From Dehalobacter restrictus DSM 9455 (lineage in GTDB: Bacteria > Bacillota > Desulfitobacteriia > Desulfitobacteriales > Syntrophobotulaceae), in the NCBI RefSeq assembly GCF_000512895.1, contig NZ_CP007033.1, forward strand, positions 1,661,001 to 1,725,000: 64,000 bases of DNA. The letters run 5' to 3'. Positions 35,126 to 43,635 of the stretch are shown piece after piece. Position 1 is the first letter of the stretch. Each line of letters begins with the position of its first letter. The translations under genes were made by a program, and so were the position numbers. Under the pieces are notes generated by a model that made no database searches, had not been told where the DNA came from, and saw nothing but the letters and a program-made list of their open reading frames with translations.

Positions 35126-35131
35126 ATTATA
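35126..35131 (-). promoter_or_regulatory. Candidate -10 box of the leader RNA
   Basis: TATAAT on the minus strand, in the context GGTGTTATAATAGC, about 185 bases before the terminator hairpin. No good -35 is visible. Confidence 0.45.
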
Positions 35132-35182
35132 ACACCGGGGTGAAGAAAAATCCTCTAGAAACAACTGGAAAACCAATATGTT

Positions 35183-35617
35183 TTAGCGATGCACTCTATC
35201 TTCTAAATCAGCAAGTCTGTCCAAAATCACAGAGATCGTCATCTCCTGGGTACGCACCCTCTGCCGCAGCTGTTCGACGAGACTGGACATATTCTTGATT
35301 TGATGCAGTGTCCCTGGATTCACCGTTCCATCATCCACTAAAGCAAGCGTTCTTGTTCTATTAGCGGGATCTTTTGAATTGGAATTCAATTTATTTAAGT
35401 ACCTGATCTTGCCGTATCGGGTATTTCTGCCCTGGTTAATTTCAATAACCTTGTCGTCTTCCAGCACTTTCAGCGCTTTTTTCAGGGTAATACTTGCTAC
35501 TCCTGTTTCACGTTGTATTTCGGAATAGGCAATCTCAAACTGATCTTCTTCATGTTTCTTGGACACCTTCTCGAAAAATTCCAAGAACTTATTGTACGTC
35601 TTATCTTTCAGCTTCAA
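35183..35617 (-). CDS. Winged-helix DNA-binding protein with C-terminal coiled coil
   Basis: The 144-residue protein has an N-terminal winged helix (residues about 8-70): FEIAYSEIQRETGVASITLK forms the helix-turn-helix and ALKVLEDDKVIEINQGRNTR the wing, similar to GntR/MarR-like or RepL-like domains. The C-terminal 45 residues (MSSLVEQLRQRVRTQEMTIS ... LADLEDRVHR) form a coiled coil for oligomerisation. Exact family unknown. It is monocistronic; the 160 bases upstream are very A+T-rich. Confidence 0.75.
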   Translation of the reverse strand: MKLKDKTYNKFLEFFEKVSKKHEEDQFEIAYSEIQRETGVASITLKKALKVLEDDKVIEINQGRNTRYGKIRYLNKLNSNSKDPANRTRTLALVDDGTVNPGTLHQIKNMSSLVEQLRQRVRTQEMTISVILDRLADLEDRVHR

Positions 35618-35780
35618 TGTTATTCATCCTTCCAAGCAAAAATAAAACAACCAAATAGTTTATTGTATTATATCATAAATTAATGATTATTTTCACTTAA
35701 ATTGTAAAAATATATTAATTTTTTAAGAATAATATTAAGCCTGCTAAACTATTTCGAAAAATCAATAAATTATTTGTCTG

Positions 35781-36605
35781 TTAGGTCAGCTTGCTTAAGA
35801 CCTCTTGCTTCATGGAAAAAGAATGTTTGTCGGAAGGAAACGCTCTGTCTTTGACTTCCTCGCAATATTTTTGAACAGCATCAACGATCAGGGGTTCAAT
35901 CATTGCGTATTGTTTGACGAAAGTCGGTACAGTCTTGTCTGAAGCGCCAATCATGTCATGAATAACCAGGACCTGGCCGTCGCATTGATTCCCAGCACCG
36001 ATGCCAATGGTCGGCACGGATATCGACTGTGTGATCTTTGCCGCGAGTAGCGCCGGTATTGCTTCCAGGACCAGCATAAAAACACCGGCTTGAGCCAGCA
36101 TCCCGGCATCACGCAAAAGTTTGGAAGCGCTGTGTATTTCTGTTCCCTGGACTTTATATCCGCCCAGCAGGCCGGCCGTTTGAGGCGTTAAACCAATGTG
36201 CCCGACAACAGGAATCCCGGCTTTGGTCAGAAAGCTGACAATCTCGCGGTATTCCTCCCCGCCCTCGAGTTTAACAGCGTCAGCTCCGCCCTCCTGCATC
36301 AGCCTTCCGGCATTGCGCAACGCATCTTCAGGCCTCGCATAGGTCAGATAAGGCATATCCACAATCATGAAAGTATTTGGAGCACCCCGGCGGACAGCTT
36401 TGGCATGATGCAGCATATCCTCCATTGTCACTGGAACGGTTGAGTCATATCCTAAGACGACCATCCCAAGCGAATCACCCACAAGGATTACATCGACGCC
36501 GGCTTTTTCCATGATTCGTGCCGTTGGAAAATCATAGGCTGTCAGCATCGTGATCTTATTTTCCTGTTCGCTCATCTTTTTAAAATCTGGAATCATTTTT
36601 TTCAT
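35781..36605 (-). CDS. panB: 3-methyl-2-oxobutanoate hydroxymethyltransferase
   Basis: The 274-residue enzyme shows the PanB core: ITMLTAYDFPTARIMEKAGV, the metal-binding VGDSLGMVVLGYDST, GHIGLTPQTAGLLGGYKVQG, the catalytic Glu in MLVLEAIPA, and IGIGAGNQCDGQVLVIHDMI. It transfers a hydroxymethyl group from methylenetetrahydrofolate to 3-methyl-2-oxobutanoate in pantothenate synthesis. No panC or panD lies nearby, unlike many Firmicutes. Confidence 0.96.
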   Translation of the reverse strand: MKKMIPDFKKMSEQENKITMLTAYDFPTARIMEKAGVDVILVGDSLGMVVLGYDSTVPVTMEDMLHHAKAVRRGAPNTFMIVDMPYLTYARPEDALRNAGRLMQEGGADAVKLEGGEEYREIVSFLTKAGIPVVGHIGLTPQTAGLLGGYKVQGTEIHSASKLLRDAGMLAQAGVFMLVLEAIPALLAAKITQSISVPTIGIGAGNQCDGQVLVIHDMIGASDKTVPTFVKQYAMIEPLIVDAVQKYCEEVKDRAFPSDKHSFSMKQEVLSKLT

Positions 36606-36722
36606 CGTGATCGCCTTCTCCCTAAACCTTCTTTATTTCAAACTTTGTCTAAGCTTTTAAGTCATAAGTTATATGGGCCAAGCATATGGTGTACAGAAAT
36701 TGGAGAAAAGGGAGGCTGCCGT

Positions 36723-37091
36723 ATGTCAAAATCGTTTCAGCTGTCGTTAGTTACCAAAGGTATAGCGCTGGCCATCGTCATTTCATTTCTGCTGACCGTT
36801 GTTCTGAGTCTGGTCTACTTTTTTACTTCGGTGCAGGAATCTTTCCTTTACTCACTGCTCGCTGCCGGAATTGGAGTACTCATCGCCAGTTTTTACATTG
36901 CGTATCAATCCGGAGCAAGAGGACTTCTGTACGGACTGGCTGTCGGAATCGGTTTTTTTGTGGTCACTATATTGATTTATTACATTTTCTATGCGGGTGA
37001 TCCTTCTTGGAAAATACTGCTCGAGAAAGTCCTGATTAGTCCCATAGCGGGTGCGATCGGTGGGAGTATCGGAGCCGTGATGAAGAAATAA
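36723..37091 (+). CDS. TIGR04086-type membrane protein
   Basis: About 122 residues with four membrane helices (starts near residues 12, 34, 63 and 105), a glycine-rich last helix (SPIAGAIGGSIGAVMKK) and the pattern of the TIGR04086 family common in Clostridia. ATG at 36723 follows GGGAGG by seven bases; the longer upstream frame is unlikely. In other Clostridia the family lies near the six-cysteine peptide genes; none is present here. Function unknown. Confidence 0.7.
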   Translation: MSKSFQLSLVTKGIALAIVISFLLTVVLSLVYFFTSVQESFLYSLLAAGIGVLIASFYIAYQSGARGLLYGLAVGIGFFVVTILIYYIFYAGDPSWKILLEKVLISPIAGAIGGSIGAVMKK

Positions 37092-37244
37092 CGCGGTCCA
37101 TGTAGTGCGTTAAACCACTCTCCTGAACTATTCACCCTCCAGAACATGCTGTTGGGTGAAAAAACGGGACAAGTACGGCTGTTTCCCACTATACTGCTGG
37201 GTGTATACTCCTTGACTCTTTCCACCTAGGCCCTTGGCCTATCG
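37092..37244 (+). ncRNA. Structured intergenic region, possible small RNA
   Basis: Between two convergent genes the plus strand carries a chain of hairpins: AACGC/GCGTT (37090-37111), TTCACCC/GGGTGAA (37131-37159), a GGGA/TCCC stem (37166-37187) and AGGCC/GGCCT (about 37228-37240), and ends in a strong terminator. It may be a 3' UTR or an independent small RNA; no known class recognised and no clear promoter. Confidence 0.35.
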
Positions 37245-37271
37245 CCCCCAGCTGGGGGTTTTCTTTTTTTT
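37245..37271 (+). terminator. Strong rho-independent terminator
   Basis: CCCCCAGCTGGGGG (37245-37258) is followed directly by TTTTCTTTTTTTT on the plus strand. It ends transcription coming from the TIGR04086-type gene or the small RNA candidate. Confidence 0.9.
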
Positions 37272-39411
37272 ATCTGGCGAGCGCAAATTTGTTGATCCAG
37301 TTGACGATAATACGGTCTCCCTGATTCAGCTCGGTCGTAAAATGAGCTTCACTGCCATTGACCTGCATTTCCAGTTTTCCGCCCGAAATTGAGTTTTCAG
37401 CAAGATTGATATACGGAAATAGTTCCGACAAAATGGGCTTGCGCGAAAAACCTTCCACTCTGATTTCCATACCGTCTTCAATAGGCTCATCTTCCTGAAT
37501 GACCCTTCCTTTGCAGTAGATCTTTGCTTCAAACGGCGGTAAACTGAACGCTTCTCCGTTAACCGTAAAAATCATCGGTTCGGCTTCCAGCGCCAAATCC
37601 CTGATCAATATTTTTTTTTCAAGAATATCGATACGGTCGTTGTTATTAATAACACAATCAATGGTTACAGCGTGACCATTGACGATAATCTCCAGATCCG
37701 ATACCAGTTCCCGGGGCTGGTTGTTGACTTTGATTTTCTTTTTGTTGATTTTATTGATATTAATGCCTTTCATGGCCAGTAAATCATAGAGCGTTTCATT
37801 CATTTTTACAAGCAGGCTGCAGCCATCCTCAAGCCAGTCTTCTTCATTTGCCGGTTTATTGTTCAGATAGATGAACGGATTGAATTCCTCTTCCTTGCCA
37901 TCCCAGATAATCTTCTTCGCTGTGGGCCGGGAAATGACATCTTTGACCTGCGCTTTGGCATCTTCTCCGGAATGACCCGGCCTAAAGGTGACCATGTCAC
38001 CCTGACTAAGCCTCTGATCCAGCTTGGCCGACTGGCCATTGACTGTAATCACCGCTGGACTTCCCAACTCTCCTTTAATAACCTGAATCTCACCGTTTAG
38101 CTTATAGATCAGCGCCGATCCCGGACGTCCAAAAAACGTTTTCGGCTGGATGCCTGCTGCGAGAAGCCCTTCCGCCACTGTAGCAAGCTGCAGTTCAAAC
38201 AACGGAATATTCGTGTTATTCACATTGACTGCATAATAATGGAGACCTTTATTATCCAGCGCGGAAATTGCAATTCCTATCGGCGTAATGACATCCGAAC
38301 CAAACAAATCTTCTTCCTGGCCGGAGACCGCGGACAACCTTTCCCTGACTTGAATGCCGATTCTACCCCGGGAAAGATTAATCACCTTTGACAAAATATC
38401 TCCCATTAAAGGAGTAAGGCTACCTCCCCCGACCATGATCACAGCCTGGGGCGAACAGCTGTTATTCAGCAGCAGGATTTCTCCGCCGATCCTTTCGGCA
38501 ATCACCTGAACGGTCGGTTTAATGACATCCAGTATTTCCTGACGTGTGACGGAGGACCTGGCACCGAAGAAATTGACGATGTCAATCAGGCTGTTTGGAT
38601 TTGGATCGTTCCCGTTCAGCTGTTTTTTAATCCTTTCGCCTTCCTGAAAATCGACCAGATAATTGGAACAGATTGCTTCTGTGACCTCATCGCCGGCCAT
38701 GGGCACCATTCCATAAGCAAAGAAAGTGCCTTCCTTGGTAAACGCAATATCTGCAGTCCCTGCCCCGATATCCACGAGGGCCAGATTAAGTCTTCTCATA
38801 TCTCCGGGAATTGCGGCCAGTCCGGCGGCAATCGGTTCCAGCGTCAAACTGGCCATCTCAAGTCCCGCCCTTGCTAAAACTGCAATAAGGCCATCGACAA
38901 CCGTTCTCGGTAAAAACGAAGAAATAACCGTAATTTCTGCTTTTTTCCCTCTCTGCCCGACCAGCGTTGTAATCTGCTGGTCTTCGAGCAGCTGCTTCAC
39001 CGTACTGTATCCGACACAGTAGAATAGGATATTATCTGTCTCTTCAGCTGAGATTTTCTTCATGGCCTTTTGGACAGCTTCCATTTCCATGGCCAGGACT
39101 TCTTCCTGTTCCCAGTGTGTCGGCAGAACTTCCTCTCTCGTGACCGTCGCTGTTTCGGTACAAAGCGCCCTGCCTGCTGCAGCCACAGCCACTTTTGTCA
39201 ATTTGCAGTTTAGTTTATGCTCAAGTTCATGCTTTACAAATGACACGGCTTTAGCGACTTCGTTCACATCGTGAACCTGTCCGTCATACATGGCTCTTTG
39301 CGTATGTTCGGTTCGCGCACTGGCTATGACTTCATATCCCGATACACTCTTTTGCACCACAAGTCCAATAACGACCCTGGTGCCGATATCAAGGGCAAAA
39401 ACAGTCTCCAC
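37270..39411 (-). CDS. FtsA-like ATPase with long C-terminal repeat region
   Basis: The protein of about 713 residues begins VETVFALDIGTRVVIGLVVQ, an actin-fold phosphate-1 motif as in FtsA/PilM. LALVDIGAGTADIAF (phosphate 2) and IMVGGGSLTPLMGDIL (adenosine motif) complete the ATPase, about residues 1-385. The C-terminal half has about five beta-rich repeats with VNGQSAKLDQRLSQGDMV-like pattern, similar to ubiquitin-like/ThiS folds. I prefer the GTG at 39409-39411, seven bases after GAGGTGG, over the GTG at 39423. True FtsA is near 420 residues; this is a paralogue. Confidence 0.8.
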   Translation of the reverse strand: METVFALDIGTRVVIGLVVQKSVSGYEVIASARTEHTQRAMYDGQVHDVNEVAKAVSFVKHELEHKLNCKLTKVAVAAAGRALCTETATVTREEVLPTHWEQEEVLAMEMEAVQKAMKKISAEETDNILFYCVGYSTVKQLLEDQQITTLVGQRGKKAEITVISSFLPRTVVDGLIAVLARAGLEMASLTLEPIAAGLAAIPGDMRRLNLALVDIGAGTADIAFTKEGTFFAYGMVPMAGDEVTEAICSNYLVDFQEGERIKKQLNGNDPNPNSLIDIVNFFGARSSVTRQEILDVIKPTVQVIAERIGGEILLLNNSCSPQAVIMVGGGSLTPLMGDILSKVINLSRGRIGIQVRERLSAVSGQEEDLFGSDVITPIGIAISALDNKGLHYYAVNVNNTNIPLFELQLATVAEGLLAAGIQPKTFFGRPGSALIYKLNGEIQVIKGELGSPAVITVNGQSAKLDQRLSQGDMVTFRPGHSGEDAKAQVKDVISRPTAKKIIWDGKEEEFNPFIYLNNKPANEEDWLEDGCSLLVKMNETLYDLLAMKGININKINKKKIKVNNQPRELVSDLEIIVNGHAVTIDCVINNNDRIDILEKKILIRDLALEAEPMIFTVNGEAFSLPPFEAKIYCKGRVIQEDEPIEDGMEIRVEGFSRKPILSELFPYINLAENSISGGKLEMQVNGSEAHFTTELNQGDRIIVNWINKFALAR

Positions 39412-39442
39412 TTCTCTTCCCACCTCGCAAAGTTATATATCG

Positions 39443-40411
39443 TTAAATAGCCAGCTCGTTAGCCAGCTCATAGAGTTTACGGTTAAACATTTTCTTTTCC
39501 TTAAAAGCAAGTTCCAGTGGCCTGTCCACAATCTCATTTTGAAAATGTGAGATCATCACCTCAGATTTTCCCTCCATCAGTGCCTCAATGGCCTTGCCGC
39601 CCATCATTGCTCCGAGCAAAGAATCGGCTGCCGAGGGTGCTCCTCCGCGTTGAATGTGGCCGAGAATCGTCACTCGGTTTTCCAATCCGGAATAATTCTT
39701 TAAGCCTGAAGCAATTTCACGGATATCCCCTGCTCCTTCAGCACAAATAATAATACTGTGATTTTTTCCTCTCCGATATCCCCGCAGCAGTTTCTCACTA
39801 ATTTCTTGAAGATCAAAAGGGATTTCGGGCGTCAGGATCGATTCGGCGCCAATCGCGAGTCCTGAGTGGAGGGCAATATCCCCGCAGTTTCTGCCCATGA
39901 CTTCGACAAGAAAAGTCCGTTCATGGGACGAAGCGGTGTCTCTTAATTTGCTTACAGCCTCGACAACGGTGTTCACCGCCGTATCAAAGCCAATTGTTGA
40001 ATCTGTTCCGGCAATGTCATTGTCAATCGTACCGGGCACGCCAATGACTTTGATACCCAATTCAGCAAGTTTTTTTGCTCCGCGGTAAGAACCGTCTCCG
40101 CCGATGACCACGAGTGCTTCGATTCCTTTGGCCTTTAGCTGGTCCGCGGCCAGACGTTGGCCTTCAGCCGTAAACATTTCTTCACATCTGGCAGTTTTCA
40201 GAATCGTTCCGCCGCGATGCACAATATCTGCAACTGAGCCCAGCTCCATTTCTTTTATTTCACCGCGCAGAAGCCCATCATAACCATGGAAAACCCCATA
40301 TACCCGGAGATCATGGTAAATGCCCTTGCGAACAATCGCCCGTATCGCGGTGTTCATTCCGGGAGCATCCCCTCCGCTGGTTAAAACTGCAACCTTGCTA
40401 TCCGCGCCCAT
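39443..40411 (-). CDS. pfkA: ATP-dependent 6-phosphofructokinase
   Basis: The 322-residue enzyme contains the nucleotide-binding LTSGGDAPGMNTAIRA, VVIGGDGSYRGA, the catalytic GTIDNDIAGTDSTIGFDTA and EVMGRNCGDIALHSG, all typical of group I bacterial Pfk. It phosphorylates fructose 6-phosphate in glycolysis. ATG at 40409-40411 has AAGGAG upstream. The upstream DnaA-like gene overlaps its start by 14 bases, so they are co-translated. Confidence 0.96.
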   Translation of the reverse strand: MGADSKVAVLTSGGDAPGMNTAIRAIVRKGIYHDLRVYGVFHGYDGLLRGEIKEMELGSVADIVHRGGTILKTARCEEMFTAEGQRLAADQLKAKGIEALVVIGGDGSYRGAKKLAELGIKVIGVPGTIDNDIAGTDSTIGFDTAVNTVVEAVSKLRDTASSHERTFLVEVMGRNCGDIALHSGLAIGAESILTPEIPFDLQEISEKLLRGYRRGKNHSIIICAEGAGDIREIASGLKNYSGLENRVTILGHIQRGGAPSAADSLLGAMMGGKAIEALMEGKSEVMISHFQNEIVDRPLELAFKEKKMFNRKLYELANELAI

Positions 40412-41372
40412 AAGATCTCTCCTTTTCAGCATTATACAGTTTTTTACATAAAGTTTCAAACAACACCTGTTTTCTCTCCCGTATCTTTTCAGACTGATTT
40501 GTCAGACTGCCGGTGTTTTTTCGAAAATAGGATGCAATATCGCGATAGGGGTACTGAAATATCTCATGCAGCAGGAGATACACCATCTGCCTTGCTTCCA
40601 CAATCTCCCCTTTTTTCGTACTTCCCAGGACTTTGTCTTTTTCCAAACCGCAGTATTCACAAACGATAGAAACGACGAGATTGGCCTGTTCTCCGATGCC
40701 GGGAAGGTGAAATAATTTTTCGGACTGAGGTACATGGATTTTCTCCTCCGCAAAGTTTGTCGGCTGAATGTCTTTTTTTAGCTGTTCAGCGATCTTTACA
40801 GCCTGCTTCATATTTTTAATACCGGAAAGAAGCGCCGGCTGGCAGGGCCGGATCTCCTGAAACAAATCTCCGGTAAGACGATATGCGATGAAATGCTCGA
40901 GCTCCTCGGCTGCCGGGTCCTTTAAATAGAGGAAAAATCCGCTTTTAAGCCTTGATGCAAACCGCTGGTTCAAAAAGTCAAAGTTGGGTGTACTGCCCTG
41001 ATATGTAATGACCGTCTTTCCGCCTTGAGCCAGAATGGTATCTACTGTATGGAACAGTTCTTCAAGCGTTTTCTTCTTTCCTTGCAGCACATTAATATTA
41101 TCAAGCAGGAAAAGGTCATTGGAACGCACAGAACGGCGAAAGCTGTTAAGGCTGCCATTTTGGGCCGCAAACGCAAATTTCTTAGAGAATTTATCCGCAT
41201 CGATCAGGACAATCTTCACCTTTTGCGGTTTCATCTTTTGCAGGATACAATTCAGTAGCTGAGTCTTGCCCAGTCCTTCCTGGCCGGCAATTATCGTAAC
41301 CGGGGGCGCCTTTTGTACTTCATAATTCTCTATGTATTGAAAAGCTAATTGGTTGAACTGGCTGATAAACAC
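40398..41372 (-). CDS. DnaA paralogue (AAA+ plus DnaA C-terminal domain)
   Basis: The 324-residue protein shows an AAA+ module with Walker A AGQEGLGKT and Walker B LFLLDNIN, and a C-terminal helical domain (VVSIVCEYCGLEKDKVLGST ... ARQMVYLLLHEIFQYPYRDI) that aligns with DnaA domain IV. The N-terminal domain I (DnaB/DnaA-binding) and the linker are absent, and the DNA-contact signature GGRDHTTV is replaced by FRKNTGSLTNQ. It is therefore not the replication initiator; it resembles Hda or DnaC-like regulators in build. Function unknown. It is cotranscribed with pfkA. Confidence 0.75.
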   Translation of the reverse strand: MFISQFNQLAFQYIENYEVQKAPPVTIIAGQEGLGKTQLLNCILQKMKPQKVKIVLIDADKFSKKFAFAAQNGSLNSFRRSVRSNDLFLLDNINVLQGKKKTLEELFHTVDTILAQGGKTVITYQGSTPNFDFLNQRFASRLKSGFFLYLKDPAAEELEHFIAYRLTGDLFQEIRPCQPALLSGIKNMKQAVKIAEQLKKDIQPTNFAEEKIHVPQSEKLFHLPGIGEQANLVVSIVCEYCGLEKDKVLGSTKKGEIVEARQMVYLLLHEIFQYPYRDIASYFRKNTGSLTNQSEKIRERKQVLFETLCKKLYNAEKERSYGRG

Positions 41373-41432
41373 TGTTTAGAATACCCCCTGCGAGAAAACT
41401 TACTCACCAATTTTTTATGTTAGTGTCATGGA

Positions 41433-41472
41433 GGGCCACAGTTCCGCTTTAGGCGGAGCAGGATAGCTACCA
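41433..41472 (-). repeat. Dispersed palindromic repeat, copy C (partial)
   Basis: The minus strand reads GCTATCCTGCTCCGCCTAAA followed by GCGGAACTGTGGC, matching the core of copies A and E. Only about 40 bp of the family are present. Confidence 0.6.
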
Positions 41473-41502
41473 TAATTCAGCAACGCGGTACCAGGGAAGA
41501 AT

Positions 41503-41531
41503 AAGGGTTAAGGAATATATCCCTAACCCTT
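41503..41531 (-). terminator. Hairpin after glnA
   Basis: AAGGGTTAAGGA and TCCCTAACCCTT pair over 11 of 12 positions with a 5-base loop, 45 bases after the glnA stop. On the minus strand the following TTATTCTTCC is only moderately T-rich. Confidence 0.55.
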
Positions 41532-41576
41532 GCCTAGGTTGACAATTTTAGCCATCTATCATTACACGTGCTCTGG

Positions 41577-42905
41577 CTAATATATTTCGAGATATCTGTC
41601 GATTTCCCATTTATGCACGGCGATGCGGAAGCTGTCATATTCTTCGGTCTTTGCTGCAACAAATCGGGAATAGATGTGCTCGCCAAGGGCATCTTTGATG
41701 ACTTCATCATTGCTTAATAGCGTTAAAGCCTCTTTGAGATCTCCGGGAAGCGAGTCAATCCCCATCTCTTTTCTTTGCCTGTCATCCATGGCAAAAATAT
41801 TCAAATCAACGGCTTCGGGCGGGTTAAGTTTCCGTTTGACCCCATCCAGTCCGGCCTTAATCTGGACCGCTAAAGCCAGATAAGGATTGCAGGAAGGATC
41901 CGGGCTTCTTAATTCAATACGGGTTGAAGAACCCCTCTTGGCCGGAATACGTATCAACGGACTCCGGTTGCGGCCCGACCAGGCAATATAGCAGGGTGCT
42001 TCATAGCCCGGAACGAGCCTTTTATACGAATTGACCGTAGGATTGGTAATCGCTGTGAAAGCCTTGGCATGCTCCATAATGCCGGCAATATAATGATACG
42101 CTTCGCTCGAAAGGTTCATCGGTCCTTCCGGATCATAGAAAACGTTTTTGCCATTTTTGAATAAGGACTGGTTGACATGCATTCCAGAACCATTGATCCC
42201 AAAGATCGGTTTCGGCATAAATGTCGCATGCAGTCCGTGCCGCTGGGCAATCGTCCGGACGACAAATCTGAAGGTGACCATTTTATCAGCCATTTCCAAG
42301 GCATCGGCATATTTGAAGTCAATCTCATGCTGTCCGGGAGCAACTTCATGATGGGAGGCTTCAATTTCAAAATTCATCTGTTCCAGCGCCAGAACCATAT
42401 CTCTTCTGGCACTCTCCCCTAAATCAACCGGTGTCATGTCAAAATAACCGGCTTTATCATGGGTAATCAGGGTCGGTCTGCCCTCAGTATCGACATGGAA
42501 CAGGAAAAACTCCAGCTCCGGTCCTATGTAACATTTGAAACCCATTTCTGAGGCTTCTGCCAGTACTTTTTTTAGTGTATTGCGGGGGCAACCGTTGAAT
42601 GGCGTCCCGTCAGGATTATAGACATCACAGATGAGTCTCGCTACCCCACCTTCAGCAGGCCTCCACGGGAAGACGACAAATGTGTCAGGGTCGGGTCTCA
42701 GGTACATGTCCGACTCCTCAATACGCACAAAGCCTTCAATGGAAGAACCGTCAAACATCATTTCTCCGTCCAGGGCTTTCTCAAGTTGTTCTACCGGAAT
42801 AGAGACATTCTTTAATACTCCGAAAATATCGGTAAACTGAAGTCTCATGAATTTTACGCCCTTTTCATACGCCTCTCGCAAGACATCTTCTTTCGTATAA
42901 TTCAA
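41577..42905 (-). CDS. glnA: Glutamine synthetase, type I
   Basis: The 442-residue enzyme has the type I-alpha length and motifs: [18 protein letters not shown], metal/ATP site [18 protein letters not shown], glutamate-binding [20 protein letters not shown] and the arginine-rich [20 protein letters not shown]. It makes glutamine from glutamate, ammonia and ATP. No GlnR-type regulator gene lies next to it; the gene is monocistronic. The short form suggests feedback inhibition rather than adenylylation, as known for Firmicutes. Confidence 0.97.
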   Translation of the reverse strand: MNYTKEDVLREAYEKGVKFMRLQFTDIFGVLKNVSIPVEQLEKALDGEMMFDGSSIEGFVRIEESDMYLRPDPDTFVVFPWRPAEGGVARLICDVYNPDGTPFNGCPRNTLKKVLAEASEMGFKCYIGPELEFFLFHVDTEGRPTLITHDKAGYFDMTPVDLGESARRDMVLALEQMNFEIEASHHEVAPGQHEIDFKYADALEMADKMVTFRFVVRTIAQRHGLHATFMPKPIFGINGSGMHVNQSLFKNGKNVFYDPEGPMNLSSEAYHYIAGIMEHAKAFTAITNPTVNSYKRLVPGYEAPCYIAWSGRNRSPLIRIPAKRGSSTRIELRSPDPSCNPYLALAVQIKAGLDGVKRKLNPPEAVDLNIFAMDDRQRKEMGIDSLPGDLKEALTLLSNDEVIKDALGEHIYSRFVAAKTEEYDSFRIAVHKWEIDRYLEIY

Positions 42906-42983
42906 TTCTCAGCGCTCCCTTCAATTGTTTAAAATTTTTACTCCTACAATACCATGTCAACCATAAATCTTATATTTTAAATT

Positions 42984-43517
42984 TTATGGTTGACATGGTT
43001 CTAAATACTTTTTCAATGCTGGGTGAATATATAACAACTGACGGCTTTCCGTAACCGCAGAAAATCTTTGAATATCTTTCCCGTCAAATTGCTGCGAAAA
43101 AAACAGTTTAATCGTCGTCCTTTCGTCGTTTGTCCGCAATTCCACCTTATCAGGATAAAATAAGTAATTATACAGTTCATCGCGCCAGCTAAGCTGTAAA
43201 TTTCCTGTGGAGATCTTGATAATACCAAATTTTTCCACGAGGATGTCCCCTATTCCGGAGAAACCCTGGGTGATATTCTCAGCTTCCACCGCCATCTGAC
43301 CGGACTTAAATTTCAGGGACAGGATATGCTCAAGAATAAACCTGGCCGGCAAGGAGATTTCCTCTATCATCATCGCATACGCTTTGATTTCATCCTCCCA
43401 CTGGCGAATTTTTTCGGCATAGGCCGACTTGATCTCCGTTAAATTTTGGGTTTCTTTTTCTAAAAGACAATAAATCCGTTCAAAGCTTTCAAGCAGAACC
43501 TGATCATGATGATTCAA
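42984..43517 (-). CDS. Uncharacterised protein with N-terminal coiled coil
   Basis: The 177-residue protein starts with a helical region of heptad character (LLESFERIYCLLEKETQNLT, KIRQWEDEIKAYAMMIEEIS) and continues with an alpha/beta C-terminal part (LSWRDELYNYLFYPDKVELR, DGKDIQRFSAVTE). No signal or membrane segment. I do not recognise the family. It stands between glnA and a TPR-protein gene on the same strand. Confidence 0.6.
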   Translation of the reverse strand: MNHHDQVLLESFERIYCLLEKETQNLTEIKSAYAEKIRQWEDEIKAYAMMIEEISLPARFILEHILSLKFKSGQMAVEAENITQGFSGIGDILVEKFGIIKISTGNLQLSWRDELYNYLFYPDKVELRTNDERTTIKLFFSQQFDGKDIQRFSAVTESRQLLYIHPALKKYLEPCQP

Positions 43518-43635
43518 GTGAACATCTCCACCTTATTTTGGCTTATAATCTATTCTAACCTATTCCCAATTTTTTTCACAGTCCTTTTTCGGTATATCAG
43601 AAAGTATAATTACATTCTGAAAGTTCTAAGCGATT

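Noticed and set aside
37085-37105. T-box-like TGGACCGCG on the minus strand
   Set aside because: No specifier or stem I region, and no downstream gene in that orientation.
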